Shown here one piece after another: positions 16,318-24,948 of a stretch of 64,000 nt of DNA. The position numbers were made by a program, and so were the translations under genes. This DNA is from an uncultured Roseobacter sp. GTDB lineage: Bacteria > Pseudomonadota > Alphaproteobacteria > Rhodobacterales > Rhodobacteraceae. The stretch is from the NCBI GenBank assembly GCA_947501635.1, contig CANMWT010000001.1, forward strand, positions 372,001 through 436,000, written 5' to 3'. The number at the start of each line of letters is the position of its first letter. Within the stretch, counting starts at the first letter, position 1. The notes below the pieces were generated by a model, which ran no database searches, was not told where the DNA came from, and was given only the letters and a program-made list of their open reading frames with translations.

Positions 16318-17831
16318 TTCTTCTTGCCAAAACCGCTGAGGCCCGGAGGCAGGGCAGCACCGCCGCCCATGCCGCCCATGCCGCCAAGTCCGCCGGGCAG
16401 TTTGCCGCCCATCTGTTTGGCCGCCGCTTCCAGCGCTTTGGGGTCCATGCCTGCGGCCATGTCCTCGGGCGAGGGGCCGCCTTTTCCGAACATGCCCTTC
16501 ATGGCCTGTTTGAGCATGCCGCCTTTGCCCATCTTGCCCATCTTTTTCATCATGTCGCCCATCTGGCGGTGCATCTTGAGAAGCTTGTTAAGCTCAGATA
16601 CCTCAAGACCCGCACCGCGCGCGATGCGCTTTTTGCGGCTCGCCTGTAAAAGCTGCGGGTTGGCGCGTTCTTTCTTGGTCATCGACTGGATGAGTGCGAT
16701 CTGGCGTTTGAGGATGTTGTCGTCGAAACCTGCGTCCTCGACCTGTTTGGCCATTTTATTCATGCCGGGCATCATGCCCATCATGCCTTGCATGCCGCCC
16801 ATCTTTTGCATCTGCTCAAGCTGCATTCTCAGGTCATTCATGGTGAAGTGGCCCTTCATCATGCGCTTGACCATCTTCTCGGACTGCTCCATTTCGAGCG
16901 TCTCTTGGGCCTTTTCGACAAGTGCCACGATGTCGCCCATGCCGAGGATACGGCCTGCGACGCGGTCGGGTTCGAAGGTTTCGAGCGCGTCCATCTTTTC
17001 GCCCAGTCCCACGAACTTGATGGGCTTGCCCGTGACGGCGCGCATCGAGAGGGCCGCACCGCCGCGGCCGTCGCCGTCCATCCGTGTGAGAACCACGCCG
17101 GAGATGCCGATGCGTTCGTCGAAGTTTTCCGCTGTGTGTACCGCGTCCTGACCGGTGAGCCCGTCCACGACCAGCAGTGTTTCGCGCGGGTTGGCGACAT
17201 TGCGGACGGCTTCGACCTGCGCCATCAGTTCTTCGTCGATCGACAGCCGGCCCGCCGTATCCAGCATGTAGACATCATAGCCACCCAAGCCCGCCTGCGT
17301 CTTGGCGCGTTTGGCGATGGCGACGGGGTCTTCGCCTTTGACGATGGGCAGGGTATCGACGCCGATCTGGGCGCCAAGGATCGCAAGCTGTTCCATCGCC
17401 GCGGGGCGGTTGACGTCGAGCGAGGCCATGAGGACTTTTTTGCCGTCACGCTCCTTGAGGCGTTTGGCGAGTTTGGCGGTGGTTGTGGTTTTACCGCCGC
17501 CCTGCAGGCCAACCATCAGGATCGGTGCGGGCGGATTGTCGACTTTGAGCGTGCCGGGCTCGCCTTCGCCCCTGAGCACGTCCACCAACGCGTCATGAAC
17601 GATCTTGACCACCTGTTGGCCGGGCGTGATGGATTTGGTGACGGCCTGTCCGGTGGCTTTTTCCTGTACGGCTTTGACGAAATCACGCGCCACCGGCAGC
17701 GACACATCGGCCTCGAGCAGGGCGACGCGGACCTCGCGCAGGGCGGTTTTCACGTCCTCGTCGGACAGTGCGCCTTGCTTGGTCAGGCGGTCAAAGACGC
17801 CGGAGAGGCGTTCGGACAGGTTTTCAAACAT
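16314..17831 (-). CDS. ffh: signal recognition particle protein Ffh (SRP54)
   Basis: The 505-aa GTPase targets membrane and secreted proteins co-translationally with 4.5S RNA and FtsY. The N domain opens MFENLSERLSGVFDRL; the G1 loop GLQGGGKTTTTAK lies near residue 108; DTAGR, TRMDGDGRGG and the closing GLGEKMDAL segment follow. The M domain is methionine-rich (KMGGMQGMMGMMPGMNKMAK) with the RNA-binding SKKRIARGAG segment. The C-terminus is a Gly-Met-rich tail ending in three lysines. A NIPSNAP gene is translationally coupled downstream. Confidence 0.98.
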   Translation of the reverse strand: MFENLSERLSGVFDRLTKQGALSDEDVKTALREVRVALLEADVSLPVARDFVKAVQEKATGQAVTKSITPGQQVVKIVHDALVDVLRGEGEPGTLKVDNPPAPILMVGLQGGGKTTTTAKLAKRLKERDGKKVLMASLDVNRPAAMEQLAILGAQIGVDTLPIVKGEDPVAIAKRAKTQAGLGGYDVYMLDTAGRLSIDEELMAQVEAVRNVANPRETLLVVDGLTGQDAVHTAENFDERIGISGVVLTRMDGDGRGGAALSMRAVTGKPIKFVGLGEKMDALETFEPDRVAGRILGMGDIVALVEKAQETLEMEQSEKMVKRMMKGHFTMNDLRMQLEQMQKMGGMQGMMGMMPGMNKMAKQVEDAGFDDNILKRQIALIQSMTKKERANPQLLQASRKKRIARGAGLEVSELNKLLKMHRQMGDMMKKMGKMGKGGMLKQAMKGMFGKGGPSPEDMAAGMDPKALEAAAKQMGGKLPGGLGGMGGMGGGAALPPGLSGFGKKK

Positions 17832-18179
17832 GGGCCATCGCCCCTTTCGTACCGGTTGCAGACTGCCTGTAACCTAGGCAGCCGGCCATTATTTCGCAAA
17901 CGTCCCGCGTCGTGTCTGTTGGGACAAAACCAAATGGTTTTGCCCCCGTGGGCGCAACGCGCTGACGGAGGGCGATCCCGGATAGGTCCGGGACCGGAAG
18001 GCTGGTGCTTCCGGGTGTTGGCGCGTCTCTAGGCTGCGGGTGGCGGTCTGTCAAGCCGCGTCTTGCTGCGCGCCGCGCAGCCCCGGGGCGGGTTTTCCGG
18101 GTGCCGAACGGCGGTGATGACACTGCAGCCAGGGTGCGCGGCGTGGGCCGCGCGCCCTGGGGGAGTGGGTGGGCGCGGG
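17832..18179. other. 348-bp gene-free stretch with three tandem hairpins (17921-18014)
   Basis: No convincing gene lies here. Three strong inverted repeats occur: GGG-A-CAAAACCA / TGGTTTTG-CCC (17921-17945), TCCCGGA / TCCGGGA (17976-17993) and CCGGAAG / CTTCCGG (17994-18014). The last two abut exactly. None is followed by a T tract, so simple termination is unlikely. On the minus strand they would lie in the ffh leader. The region lacks the SRP-RNA core sequence, so it is not 4.5S RNA. Confidence 0.45.
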
Positions 18180-18758
18180 TCAGGCGGCCAGAGTGTCGAC
18201 TTGCGCTTGTGCTTTGGCCAGAGCCTCTTCGGCGTCGACCATCATGCGGTCGGCCGCGACGATCTCTACGTCGCTGATGCCGATAAAGCCCATGATGTGG
18301 CGCAGGTAACCCGAGGCGAAATCGATCTCGGAGCCGATGGCTGTGCCACCGGATGCCACGGCGATCACCGCGCGCTTGCCTTCAAGCAGGCCTTGCGGGC
18401 CATTTTCAGTGTATTTGAAGGTAACGCCTGCGCGCGCGATTTGGTCGATCCATGCTTTCAGGGCAGCGGGCACACCGAAGTTGTAGATAGGCGCGCCGAT
18501 GACCAAGACGTCAGCGGCTTTGATTTCTTTGATGAGGCTGTCGGAGAGAGCCAGCACCGCTTTCTGGGCCTCGGTGCGCTGGTCGGCAGGGGTAAAGTTT
18601 GCCTGCACCCATGTCTCGTCGATCTGGGGAATTGCTTTTGTCAGGTCACGATGGATGATGTTTGTGCCAAGTTTGTTGGCGATCTGTGCGGACAAATCGC
18701 GTGAAGTTGATCCTGTCAGGCGGGCGGAGGCGTCGATATGCAGAACTGTCTGTGCCAT
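18180..18758 (-). CDS. azoR: FMN-dependent NADH azoreductase
   Basis: The 192-aa flavodoxin-fold enzyme has the expected segments: VLHIDASARLTGSTSRDLS at the N-terminus (phosphate loop), the APIYNFGVPAALKAWIDQIAR segment split around the FMN edge, and GTFKYTENGPQGLL-like region (VTFKYTENGPQGLLEGK). AzoR reduces quinones and azo compounds with NADH and is linked to thiol/quinone stress. It is divergent from a LysR gene, across an intergenic repeat array, and is probably its target. Confidence 0.94.
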   Translation of the reverse strand: MAQTVLHIDASARLTGSTSRDLSAQIANKLGTNIIHRDLTKAIPQIDETWVQANFTPADQRTEAQKAVLALSDSLIKEIKAADVLVIGAPIYNFGVPAALKAWIDQIARAGVTFKYTENGPQGLLEGKRAVIAVASGGTAIGSEIDFASGYLRHIMGFIGISDVEIVAADRMMVDAEEALAKAQAQVDTLAA

Positions 18759-18813
18759 TGTTCATGTGGTCCTTTGTCACGAGTGAGCGTTGGTATGGAC
18801 AGCAAGATAGATA

Positions 18814-18880
18814 TTGCAAATTCCAACACAACACTGCAAATTGAACGTATTGTGTGCGAAATTGAACGGAAGTAATTTCA
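18814..18880. promoter_or_regulatory. operator array between azoR and lysR
   Basis: TTGCAAATT (18814-18822) recurs as CTGCAAATT (18834-18842), as GCGAAATT (18856-18863) and inverted as GTAATTTCA (18872-18880). AAATTGAACG occurs twice, at 18838 and 18859. Spacings of about 20-21 bp place the copies on one face of the helix, as expected for a LysR tetramer site. Confidence 0.55.
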
Positions 18881-19024
18881 AACGATAGCGTGGCAGCAGG
18901 CGTGCTGGTGTTTGCGCTGCAGTTTTGACCACTTGGCAATATCCTTTGTTTGACGGGCGCTTACCTGCACGGCATGCTTGGGGTGCAAAGCGCGGCGGTG
19001 GCGCCTGGTCGGAAAGAGGCACTG

Positions 19025-19903
19025 ATGGAAAACTGGGACGAGATCAAAACCGCTTTTCAGGTGGCGCGTATGGGAACGGTGAGCGGTGCGGCAGAAGTAC
19101 TGGGCGTGCACCATGCGACAGTGATCCGCCACATCGACTCGTTGGAGGCGCGCTTGGGGGTCAAGCTGTTCCAGCGGCACGCGCGCGGGTATACCTCGAC
19201 CGAAGCGGGCCAGGATCTGCTGCGTGTAGCTCAGGCCACGGATGACCAGTTCAACCAGCTGGCGGGGCGCATCAGGGGTCGCGGCAATGAAGTGTCGGGT
19301 GATCTGGTGATCACCTCTTTGATCGACATCGCGTCGCGCATGGCGCCGCTGTTGAAGGATTTTCAGGAACAGTATCCGGATGTGGTTGTGCGGTATCTGA
19401 CCGGCGAGAGGCTTTACCGGCTTGAATACGGCGAGGCGCATGTGGCCATTCGCGCGGGAACCGTGCCGGACCAGCCCGATAATGTGGTGCAGGAATTCCA
19501 TTATCACCGCGTAGGTCTTTATGCGAGCAAGAGCTATATCGAGCAGTGCGGCATGCCCGAAGGCGTGGACAGCTTTGCCAGACACCGGTTTGTCGCGCAT
19601 GATTCCGACGAAAGCCGCGCCCCTTTCGAACAGTGGCTGCGCCGGCATGTGCCCGCCGAGAACCTGACCTTTCGCAGCAATGACAGCCGGACGATGCGCG
19701 CGGCTATTCTGTCGGGGGCCGGGATCGGGTTTTTGCCGGCTTTTGAGGCGGATTTGCACCCTGAACTGGCCGAAGTGCACCCGCATCAGGAAGAGTGGAG
19801 TGGCCCCTTGTGGCTGGTGACACATGTCGACCTGCACCGCACCACGAAAGTTCAGACCTTTTTAAGCTTTTTGAAGGCTGCTGCCAAAGACTGGGACAAG
19901 TGA
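19025..19903 (+). CDS. LysR-family transcriptional regulator
   Basis: The 292-aa protein has an N-terminal winged helix-turn-helix (AAEVLGVHHATVIRHIDSLE, then LGVKLFQRHARG) and a C-terminal substrate-binding domain. The ATG at 19025 follows AGAGG and gives a normal LysR length. LysR proteins commonly regulate a divergent gene, here azoR, in response to a small ligand such as a quinone or electrophile. Its stop overlaps the GTG of the next transporter gene. Confidence 0.93.
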   Translation: MENWDEIKTAFQVARMGTVSGAAEVLGVHHATVIRHIDSLEARLGVKLFQRHARGYTSTEAGQDLLRVAQATDDQFNQLAGRIRGRGNEVSGDLVITSLIDIASRMAPLLKDFQEQYPDVVVRYLTGERLYRLEYGEAHVAIRAGTVPDQPDNVVQEFHYHRVGLYASKSYIEQCGMPEGVDSFARHRFVAHDSDESRAPFEQWLRRHVPAENLTFRSNDSRTMRAAILSGAGIGFLPAFEADLHPELAEVHPHQEEWSGPLWLVTHVDLHRTTKVQTFLSFLKAAAKDWDK

Positions 19904-20817
19904 CCCCCGCCTTGTGGGGCCATGCAGCGATGCTGCTGTTTTCCGCGCTGGTTGCGGGGTCTTTCTCGCTTGGCGCGCAGGTGGCCAATGACATTGCACC
20001 ACTGGCGTTGAACGCGGTGCGGTTCTGGTTGGCAGCCGGGCTGATCGGACTGGCGCTGTTGATGGGGCCGCACCTGAGCCGCGCGGCCTTTCGGGCAAGC
20101 TGGCGGTATGCGCTGCTGGGTGGGCTTTTTGGCGCGTATTTCGTGCTCATGTTCGAAGGCCTCAAGACCGCAGAGCCGGTGAGTGCGGCGGCGGTCTTTA
20201 CGCTGACACCCGTAATTAGCGCGGGCTTTGGCTGGTTACTTCTGGGACAGGTGACCACATCGCGCATGGCGCTGGCGCTGGCAATCGGAGCCCTCGGCGC
20301 GGTCTGGGTGATCTTTCGTGCGGATATACAGGCATTGCGTGCCTTCGCCGTCGGCAAGGGCGAGATGATCTACTTTGTCGGATGCGTGTGTCACGCGATC
20401 TATACACCGCTTGTGCGTAAGCTGAACCGCGGCGAGCCGGTGCTGGTCTTTACCTTTGGCACGCTGTTGGGCGGCGGTGTGGTGCTGACGCTGATTGGCG
20501 CGCGCGATCTGGCCGCGACCCCCTGGTTGATGCTGCCACCGCTGGTCTGGGGTACCTTGCTTTACGTGGCCATCTTTGCCTCTGCGGGGAGTGTGTGGCT
20601 TTTGCAAACAGCCACCCTGCGCCTGCCGTCCGCGAAAGTGATGGCTTACACCTACCTTGTCCCAAGCTGGGTGATCGTGTGGGAAGCCGCGCAGGGCAAG
20701 GCTTTGCCTCCCGTCGTCGTCATTGGCGGTGTGGCGTTGACGGTCGTTGCGCTGGGGATGCTTTTGCGGGACGAGGAAACGGCGCGCCCGGCGGCAAACA
20801 CGCCTGCGCGGCGGTGA
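19900..20817 (+). CDS. EamA-family (DMT superfamily) transporter
   Basis: The 305-aa protein has about ten hydrophobic helices in two EamA repeats; the first reads AAMLLFSALVAGSFSLG and APLALNAVRFWLAAGL, the second contains GEMIYFVGCVCHAIYTPLVR. It is probably an exporter of a small metabolite. The GTG start at 19900 overlaps the LysR stop (GTGA), implying coupled translation and hence co-regulation with the LysR gene. Confidence 0.88.
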   Translation: MTPALWGHAAMLLFSALVAGSFSLGAQVANDIAPLALNAVRFWLAAGLIGLALLMGPHLSRAAFRASWRYALLGGLFGAYFVLMFEGLKTAEPVSAAAVFTLTPVISAGFGWLLLGQVTTSRMALALAIGALGAVWVIFRADIQALRAFAVGKGEMIYFVGCVCHAIYTPLVRKLNRGEPVLVFTFGTLLGGGVVLTLIGARDLAATPWLMLPPLVWGTLLYVAIFASAGSVWLLQTATLRLPSAKVMAYTYLVPSWVIVWEAAQGKALPPVVVIGGVALTVVALGMLLRDEETARPAANTPARR

Positions 20818-20848
20818 CCACAGCGTCTGATCCGGCCACCGCACCCTG

Positions 20849-21232
20849 TCAGGGCCGGTCGTCTCCGGTGGTCGCGGTCGTGGCAGTGGCCGTCGCCGTG
20901 GCGTCCGGTTGCTCCGGCAATTCCGCGGCGAGGAACCGTTCGAAAGCATCCAGATTGACGGGTTCGAACTGGCCAAACCCCTGCATCCAGACGGATGCGT
21001 CCTTCAGGGCGTCCGGCTCGAGCTTGCACCATTTGACGCGCCCGCGCTTTTCCTGGCTGATAAGTCCTGCCTGCATCAGAACGGTCAGGTGTTTCGAGAT
21101 TGCCGCCAACGACATCTCGAAAGGCTCTGCCACGTCGGTCACGGCCATGTCGTCTTCCAGCAACATGGTCAGGATCGCCCGTCGTGTGGGGTCCGCAAGC
21201 GCCGAAAATACCTGATCCAAATCCTGTCTCAT
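20849..21232 (-). CDS. ArsR-family transcriptional regulator
   Basis: The 127-aa protein opens MRQDLDQVFSALADPTRRAI, the start of an ArsR winged helix, followed by MAVTDVAEPFEMSLAAISKH and the wing SQEKRGRVKWCKLEP. No Cys cluster typical of metal-sensing ArsR proteins is present, so it may sense another signal. The C-terminus carries a Thr/Ala repeat tail (ATATATATTATTG). It is divergent from the F0 operon, 231 bp away, and convergent with the EamA gene. Confidence 0.88.
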   Translation of the reverse strand: MRQDLDQVFSALADPTRRAILTMLLEDDMAVTDVAEPFEMSLAAISKHLTVLMQAGLISQEKRGRVKWCKLEPDALKDASVWMQGFGQFEPVNLDAFERFLAAELPEQPDATATATATTATTGDDRP

Positions 21233-21405
21233 GCCAGATGCTGTGCATGCAGAACTTCTGATCGTCAACCAAATGGTTGAATAAGGGATTTACGGCAATC
21301 TGGCCAATTCCGCCCCTGCGACAGGGTGACCCGCCTGAAGCAGACCTGCGTAAATGTATTTAAAAACAGCCTGTTAGTAGAAAGTGATACCCCGGCGTTG
21401 ACCTG

Positions 21406-21434
21406 TTGACTCACGCGCCGCTGCACCGTAGCAA
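21406..21434 (+). promoter_or_regulatory. candidate sigma70-type promoter of the F0 operon
   Basis: TTGACT (21406-21411) and TAGCAA (21429-21434) are separated by 17 bp. Transcription would start near 21441, about 20 nt before atpI. The -35 box is good and the -10 box weak. The assignment is by pattern only. Confidence 0.4.
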
Positions 21435-21463
21435 AACATCAACTCTGAAAGGGGCTATTGTCA

Positions 21464-21796
21464 GTGCCGGATCCAGACCAACAGCAGCAGATTGAGCAGC
21501 TCGAGGCGCGGATAAAAGCAGCCAAAAAGGCGCAGGCACCCAAGCCCCGATCGGACGAGCACTACTCTCAGGCGCAGCTGGCCTGGCGGATGGTGATCGA
21601 ACTTGTGGCCGGTCTTGGGATCGGTTTCGGCATGGGATACGGGCTGGATTACCTTTTTGGGACCCTGCCGATATTCATGGTGCTGTTTACGATGCTGGGA
21701 CTTGCGGCGGGGGTGAAGACGATGCTCCGCTCGGCGCAGGAAATCCAGGAGAAGAAACTGGCCGAAGAGGCTGAGAAGAAAGACGAGGGAGCCTGA
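21464..21796 (+). CDS. atpI: ATP synthase assembly protein AtpI
   Basis: The protein has a polar, Lys/Gln-rich N-terminus and two membrane helices ([20 protein letters not shown] and [17 protein letters not shown]), then a charged tail, which matches AtpI. AtpI helps insert and assemble the c-ring and may carry Mg2+. I give the GTG at 21464, 9 nt after AAAGGGG; a TTG at 21458 is too close to that ribosome site. It is the first gene of the F0 operon. Confidence 0.9.
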   Translation: MPDPDQQQQIEQLEARIKAAKKAQAPKPRSDEHYSQAQLAWRMVIELVAGLGIGFGMGYGLDYLFGTLPIFMVLFTMLGLAAGVKTMLRSAQEIQEKKLAEEAEKKDEGA

Positions 21797-21797
21797 A

Positions 21798-22544
21798 ATG
21801 GCGGATAAAGCAGAGACCGGCGGTCTGGTATTCCACCCGATGGACCAGTTCATCATCCAGCCGATTTTTGGCGGTGATGTGACGTGGTACACACCGACCA
21901 ATGCGGCGCTTTGGATGGGGCTTTCCATTGTAGCGATAATCCTGCTTCTGGTCGTCGGGAGCTCCAAGCGTGGGATCGTGCCGACGCGGTCGCAGTCCAT
22001 CGCTGAACTGGCTTATGGCTTCGTCTACAAGATGGTCGAGGATATCTGCGGCAAGGAAGGGCTGAAGTTCTTTCCCTATATCATGACGCTGTTCATGTTC
22101 ATCGTCTGCGCAAATTTTCTGGGTCTGATCCCCACGTCGTTCACGCCCACATCGCATTTTGCGGTTACGGTGGTTCTGGCACTGGCGGTGTTTATCACGG
22201 TGACCGTCGTCGGTTTCGTCAAGAACGGAGCAGCCTTTCTGGGGCTGTTCTGGGTGTCATCCGCACCGCTGCCACTGCGGCCTGTGCTTGCCATTATCGA
22301 GGTGATTTCCTACTTCGTGCGCCCCGTCAGCCATTCCATTCGTCTGGCAGGCAACGTCATGGCCGGTCACGCTGTTATCAAGGTGTTTGCCGGTTTCGCA
22401 GCGATTGCCGCTGTCAGCCCCGTGGCCGTTCTGGGTATCACGGCGATGTACGGTCTGGAGGTGCTTGTGTCCTTCATTCAGGCCTACGTTTTCACAATTC
22501 TGACGTGCGTGTACCTCAAGGACGCACTTCACCCGCATCACTAA
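21798..22544 (+). CDS. atpB: F0 ATP synthase subunit a
   Basis: The 248-aa membrane protein forms the proton half-channels. The essential Arg is in the [14 protein letters not shown] helix. Other family segments are [19 protein letters not shown] and the last helix ending in [17 protein letters not shown]. It follows atpI by 1 nt in the order typical for the separate alphaproteobacterial F0 operon. Confidence 0.98.
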   Translation: MADKAETGGLVFHPMDQFIIQPIFGGDVTWYTPTNAALWMGLSIVAIILLLVVGSSKRGIVPTRSQSIAELAYGFVYKMVEDICGKEGLKFFPYIMTLFMFIVCANFLGLIPTSFTPTSHFAVTVVLALAVFITVTVVGFVKNGAAFLGLFWVSSAPLPLRPVLAIIEVISYFVRPVSHSIRLAGNVMAGHAVIKVFAGFAAIAAVSPVAVLGITAMYGLEVLVSFIQAYVFTILTCVYLKDALHPHH

Positions 22545-22599
22545 TTCGGACGGAAACGCCCGTTCAAATACTCAACTTCCAATCGTAAGGAGAATTCAC

Positions 22600-22824
22600 A
22601 TGGAAGGCGAACTCGCACACATCGGCGCAGGTCTGGCAGCTATCGGTTCTGGTGCCGCGGCTATCGGGGTTGGTAACGTAGCCGGCAACTTCCTCGCAGG
22701 CGCTCTGCGCAACCCATCTGCGGCTGCAGGTCAGACTGCAACACTCTTCATCGGCATCGCTTTCGCCGAGGCTCTGGGCATCTTCGCCTTCCTCGTCGCT
22801 CTGCTGCTGATGTTCGCTGTCTAA
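22600..22824 (+). CDS. atpE: F0 ATP synthase subunit c
   Basis: The 74-aa hairpin membrane protein forms the rotor ring. It has the [17 protein letters not shown] first helix, the polar loop ALRNPS and the second helix with the proton-binding Glu57 (AFAEALGIF). It has its own strong ribosome site (AAGGAGAA) and is followed by an intercistronic hairpin, consistent with the need for many c subunits per complex. Confidence 0.98.
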   Translation: MEGELAHIGAGLAAIGSGAAAIGVGNVAGNFLAGALRNPSAAAGQTATLFIGIAFAEALGIFAFLVALLLMFAV

Positions 22825-22853
22825 GACTAGCAGACAGACGACAATCCTTACGG

Positions 22854-22884
22854 TCGGGCGGCACGCGACAGGCGCGCTGCCCGA
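22854..22884 (+). promoter_or_regulatory. intercistronic hairpin between atpE and atpF'
   Basis: TCGGGCGGC (22854-22862) pairs with GCTGCCCGA (22876-22884) with one G-U, and the inner ACG/CG(C) bases extend the stem. No T tract follows. It probably protects the atpE 3' end or slows read-through, raising subunit c relative to b. Confidence 0.5.
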
Positions 22885-22931
22885 TGTAACGGCTCCGTAC
22901 CACCGCAGCCCGTTTCTTGCAGGAGAGCAAC

Positions 22932-23462
22932 ATGGCAACCGAAACACTTGGCGCAGACGCCGCGGCCGCCGCACCCGGCATGCCGCAGTTGGATTTCTCG
23001 ACGTGGGGCAACCAGATTTTCTGGCTGATTGTCACGCTGGTGGTTATCTACATGGTCCTGTCCCGGGTCGCCTTGCCGCGTATTGCCGGCATTCTTGCGG
23101 AACGTCAGGGTACGATCACAAATGATATTGCTGCGGCCGAAGACCTGAAGGTCAAGGCGCAGGAAGCGGAAGCGGCCTACGACAAGGCGCTGCTGGATGC
23201 GCGCACCGAAGCGCACCGGATCGTCGCTGAGGCCAAAGCCGAAATCCAGAGCGATCTGGATGCGGCCATCGCGAAAGCGGACGCGGAGATTGCGGCGAAG
23301 GCTGCTGAATCCGAGAAAGCGATTGCAGACATTCGCGCGGGTGCCGCAGTGGCCATCGAAGAGGTCGCCAAAGACACCGCGAAAGAGATCGTTGCCGCCA
23401 TGGGCGGGAGCGCGGATGCGGCGTCGATCACGGCTGCCGTTGACGCACGGTTGAAAGGATAA
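22932..23462 (+). CDS. atpF': F0 ATP synthase subunit b' (peripheral stalk)
   Basis: The 176-aa protein has one N-terminal helix ([20 protein letters not shown]) and then a long Ala/Glu/Lys-rich coiled coil, as in subunit b. It is the b' member, since a second b gene follows after 4 nt. b and b' form a heterodimeric stalk in alphaproteobacteria. The ATG at 22932 follows GCAGGAGAG; the frame extends 5 codons further up. Confidence 0.95.
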   Translation: MATETLGADAAAAAPGMPQLDFSTWGNQIFWLIVTLVVIYMVLSRVALPRIAGILAERQGTITNDIAAAEDLKVKAQEAEAAYDKALLDARTEAHRIVAEAKAEIQSDLDAAIAKADAEIAAKAAESEKAIADIRAGAAVAIEEVAKDTAKEIVAAMGGSADAASITAAVDARLKG

Positions 23463-23466
23463 AGAC

Positions 23467-24033
23467 ATGCGCACCTATTTCAGCCTCTCGACCTTTGGAC
23501 TAGCGCTTTTTGCGGCGAACCCCGCGTGGGCGGCCGGTGGCGGCATCTCGCTGAGCAACACTGACTTTGTGGTGTTCCTTGGTTTGGTCGTCTTTGTCGG
23601 TATTTTGATCTACTTCAAGGTGCCCGGCATGATCGGCAAGATGCTTGACGGCCGCGCCGAGGGTATCGAATCCGAATTGAACGAAGCGCGCGCGCTGCGT
23701 GAAGAAGCCCAGAGCCTTTTGGCCGGCTATGAGCGCAAACAGCGCGAAGTGAAAGATCAGGCCGAGCGCATCGTTGCGGCGGCAAAGGAAGAGGCCACCA
23801 TTGCCGCCGAACAGGCGCGGGCCGACCTTGAGGTTTCGCTGGCGCGCCGGATGGCGGCTGCTGAAGATCAGATCGCAAGTGCACAGTCAGCGGCGATCAA
23901 GGACGTGCGCGACCAGTCCGTGACAGTGGCCATTGCCGCCGCACGTGAAGTGATCGCAAGCCAGATGACCGCGGCGCAAAGCAACGCGCTGATCGACAAG
24001 GCGATCTCGGACGTGGACGCGAAACTGCACTGA
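23467..24033 (+). CDS. atpF: F0 ATP synthase subunit b (peripheral stalk)
   Basis: The 188-aa protein has an N-terminal signal-like hydrophobic stretch, then a membrane helix (FVVFLGLVVFVGILIYFKV) and a long coiled coil with many Glu, Arg and Ala residues. It pairs with the upstream b' subunit to hold the F1 stator. It is the last F0 gene and is followed by a terminator. F1 genes are not in the window, so they form a separate operon. Confidence 0.96.
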   Translation: MRTYFSLSTFGLALFAANPAWAAGGGISLSNTDFVVFLGLVVFVGILIYFKVPGMIGKMLDGRAEGIESELNEARALREEAQSLLAGYERKQREVKDQAERIVAAAKEEATIAAEQARADLEVSLARRMAAAEDQIASAQSAAIKDVRDQSVTVAIAAAREVIASQMTAAQSNALIDKAISDVDAKLH

Positions 24034-24058
24034 TCGCGACACCATAACCCATAGCGGA

Positions 24059-24085
24059 AGGACTGGCGTTGGCCGGTCCTTTTTG
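24059..24085 (+). terminator. rho-independent terminator of the F0 operon
   Basis: A 9-bp stem (AGGACTGGC with GCCGGTCCT, loop GTTG, one G-U pair) at 24059-24080 is followed by TTTTGC. It lies about 26 nt after the atpF stop. Confidence 0.85.
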
Positions 24086-24130
24086 CATTTTCGGGAGGGT
24101 GTGAGTGTCTGGACGGGCCGTCCAGTTGGG

Positions 24131-24934
24131 TCAGCCGGTTTTGCCCTGTCTGACCGGGACGGAGCGCGTGGCGGTTCCAAGGCTGTCGAGGCGCTGTCTG
24201 GCGACCTCTTCCTGAGCGGCGGTACGCACGTTGTGGCGCAATGCTGTTTCGATGTAGTCCAGATGTGTTTCCACAGCCTGCCGCGCGGCCTTGGGGTCTC
24301 GTGCCTGCAGGGCGGCATTGATTGCGCGGTGCTGGTCGAGCAGGTCAGCACGTGACGTCTGCTGTTTGAACATCACATTGCGGTTGTAAAACACGCCATC
24401 GCGCAGAAGTTGGTACATAGAGCGCATCATGTGCAACATCACCACATTGTGGCTGGCTTCGATGATCGACATGTGAAATTCCGCATCAAGGCGGGCCTCT
24501 TCTTCTGCGCTGCGTTTGCCGCGTGCGGCTTCCATTTTGTCAAAGACGGCCTGTACCACCTCCAGATCCGTGTCCGACGCGCGCCGCGCCGCGCGTTCAG
24601 CCGCAAGCCCTTCCATGTCGCGCCGGAAAGACAGGTAGTCAAAAACAGCTTCGTCATTGCGGGCAAAAAGCTCTACCAGAGCGGGTGAGAAGGCCGAGCC
24701 CAGAACATCCGCGATATAGACGCCGGCCCCTGCCTTGGGCACGAGCAGCCCCTGTTTTTCCAACTGGCTGATGGCGTCGCGCAAGCTGGGGCGCGACACG
24801 CGGAGCCGATCCGCCAACTCCCTTTCAGCGGGCAGGCGCTGGCCCGGCTGAAGGATGCCGCGCAGGATAAGCTCTTCGATCTGGCGCACGACGGCAGCTG
24901 AAAGCTTCTCGGATTCGACAGGGCGGAATGGCAT
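24131..24934 (-). CDS. FadR/PdhR/LldR-type regulator (GntR wHTH plus FCD domain)
   Basis: The 267-aa protein has a GntR winged helix-turn-helix (LILRGILQPGQRLPAERELA, then LRVSRPSLRDAISQLE) and a C-terminal FCD domain with candidate metal-binding residues (DAEFHMSIIEASHN, then DQHRAINAAL, then THLDY). Such regulators respond to small carboxylates. A perfect TGGTAA...TTACCA repeat lies 15 bp before its start, so it is probably autoregulated. No obvious catabolic target is adjacent. Confidence 0.93.
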   Translation of the reverse strand: MPFRPVESEKLSAAVVRQIEELILRGILQPGQRLPAERELADRLRVSRPSLRDAISQLEKQGLLVPKAGAGVYIADVLGSAFSPALVELFARNDEAVFDYLSFRRDMEGLAAERAARRASDTDLEVVQAVFDKMEAARGKRSAEEEARLDAEFHMSIIEASHNVVMLHMMRSMYQLLRDGVFYNRNVMFKQQTSRADLLDQHRAINAALQARDPKAARQAVETHLDYIETALRHNVRTAAQEEVARQRLDSLGTATRSVPVRQGKTG

Positions 24935-24948
24935 CGGTCTCTCCTTAC

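Noticed and set aside
16788-18032. A 414-codon open frame antisense to ffh
   Set aside because: It mirrors ffh codons and contains no family motif.
17824-18123. A 99-codon minus-strand frame running into the ffh start
   Set aside because: It overlaps the ffh start in another frame, is Arg/Pro-rich, and covers the hairpin region rather than a protein-like sequence.
17832-18179. Possible 4.5S SRP RNA next to ffh
   Set aside because: The conserved SRP apical sequence (GGTCAGG..GGAAGG..AGCAGCC-like) is not present on either strand.
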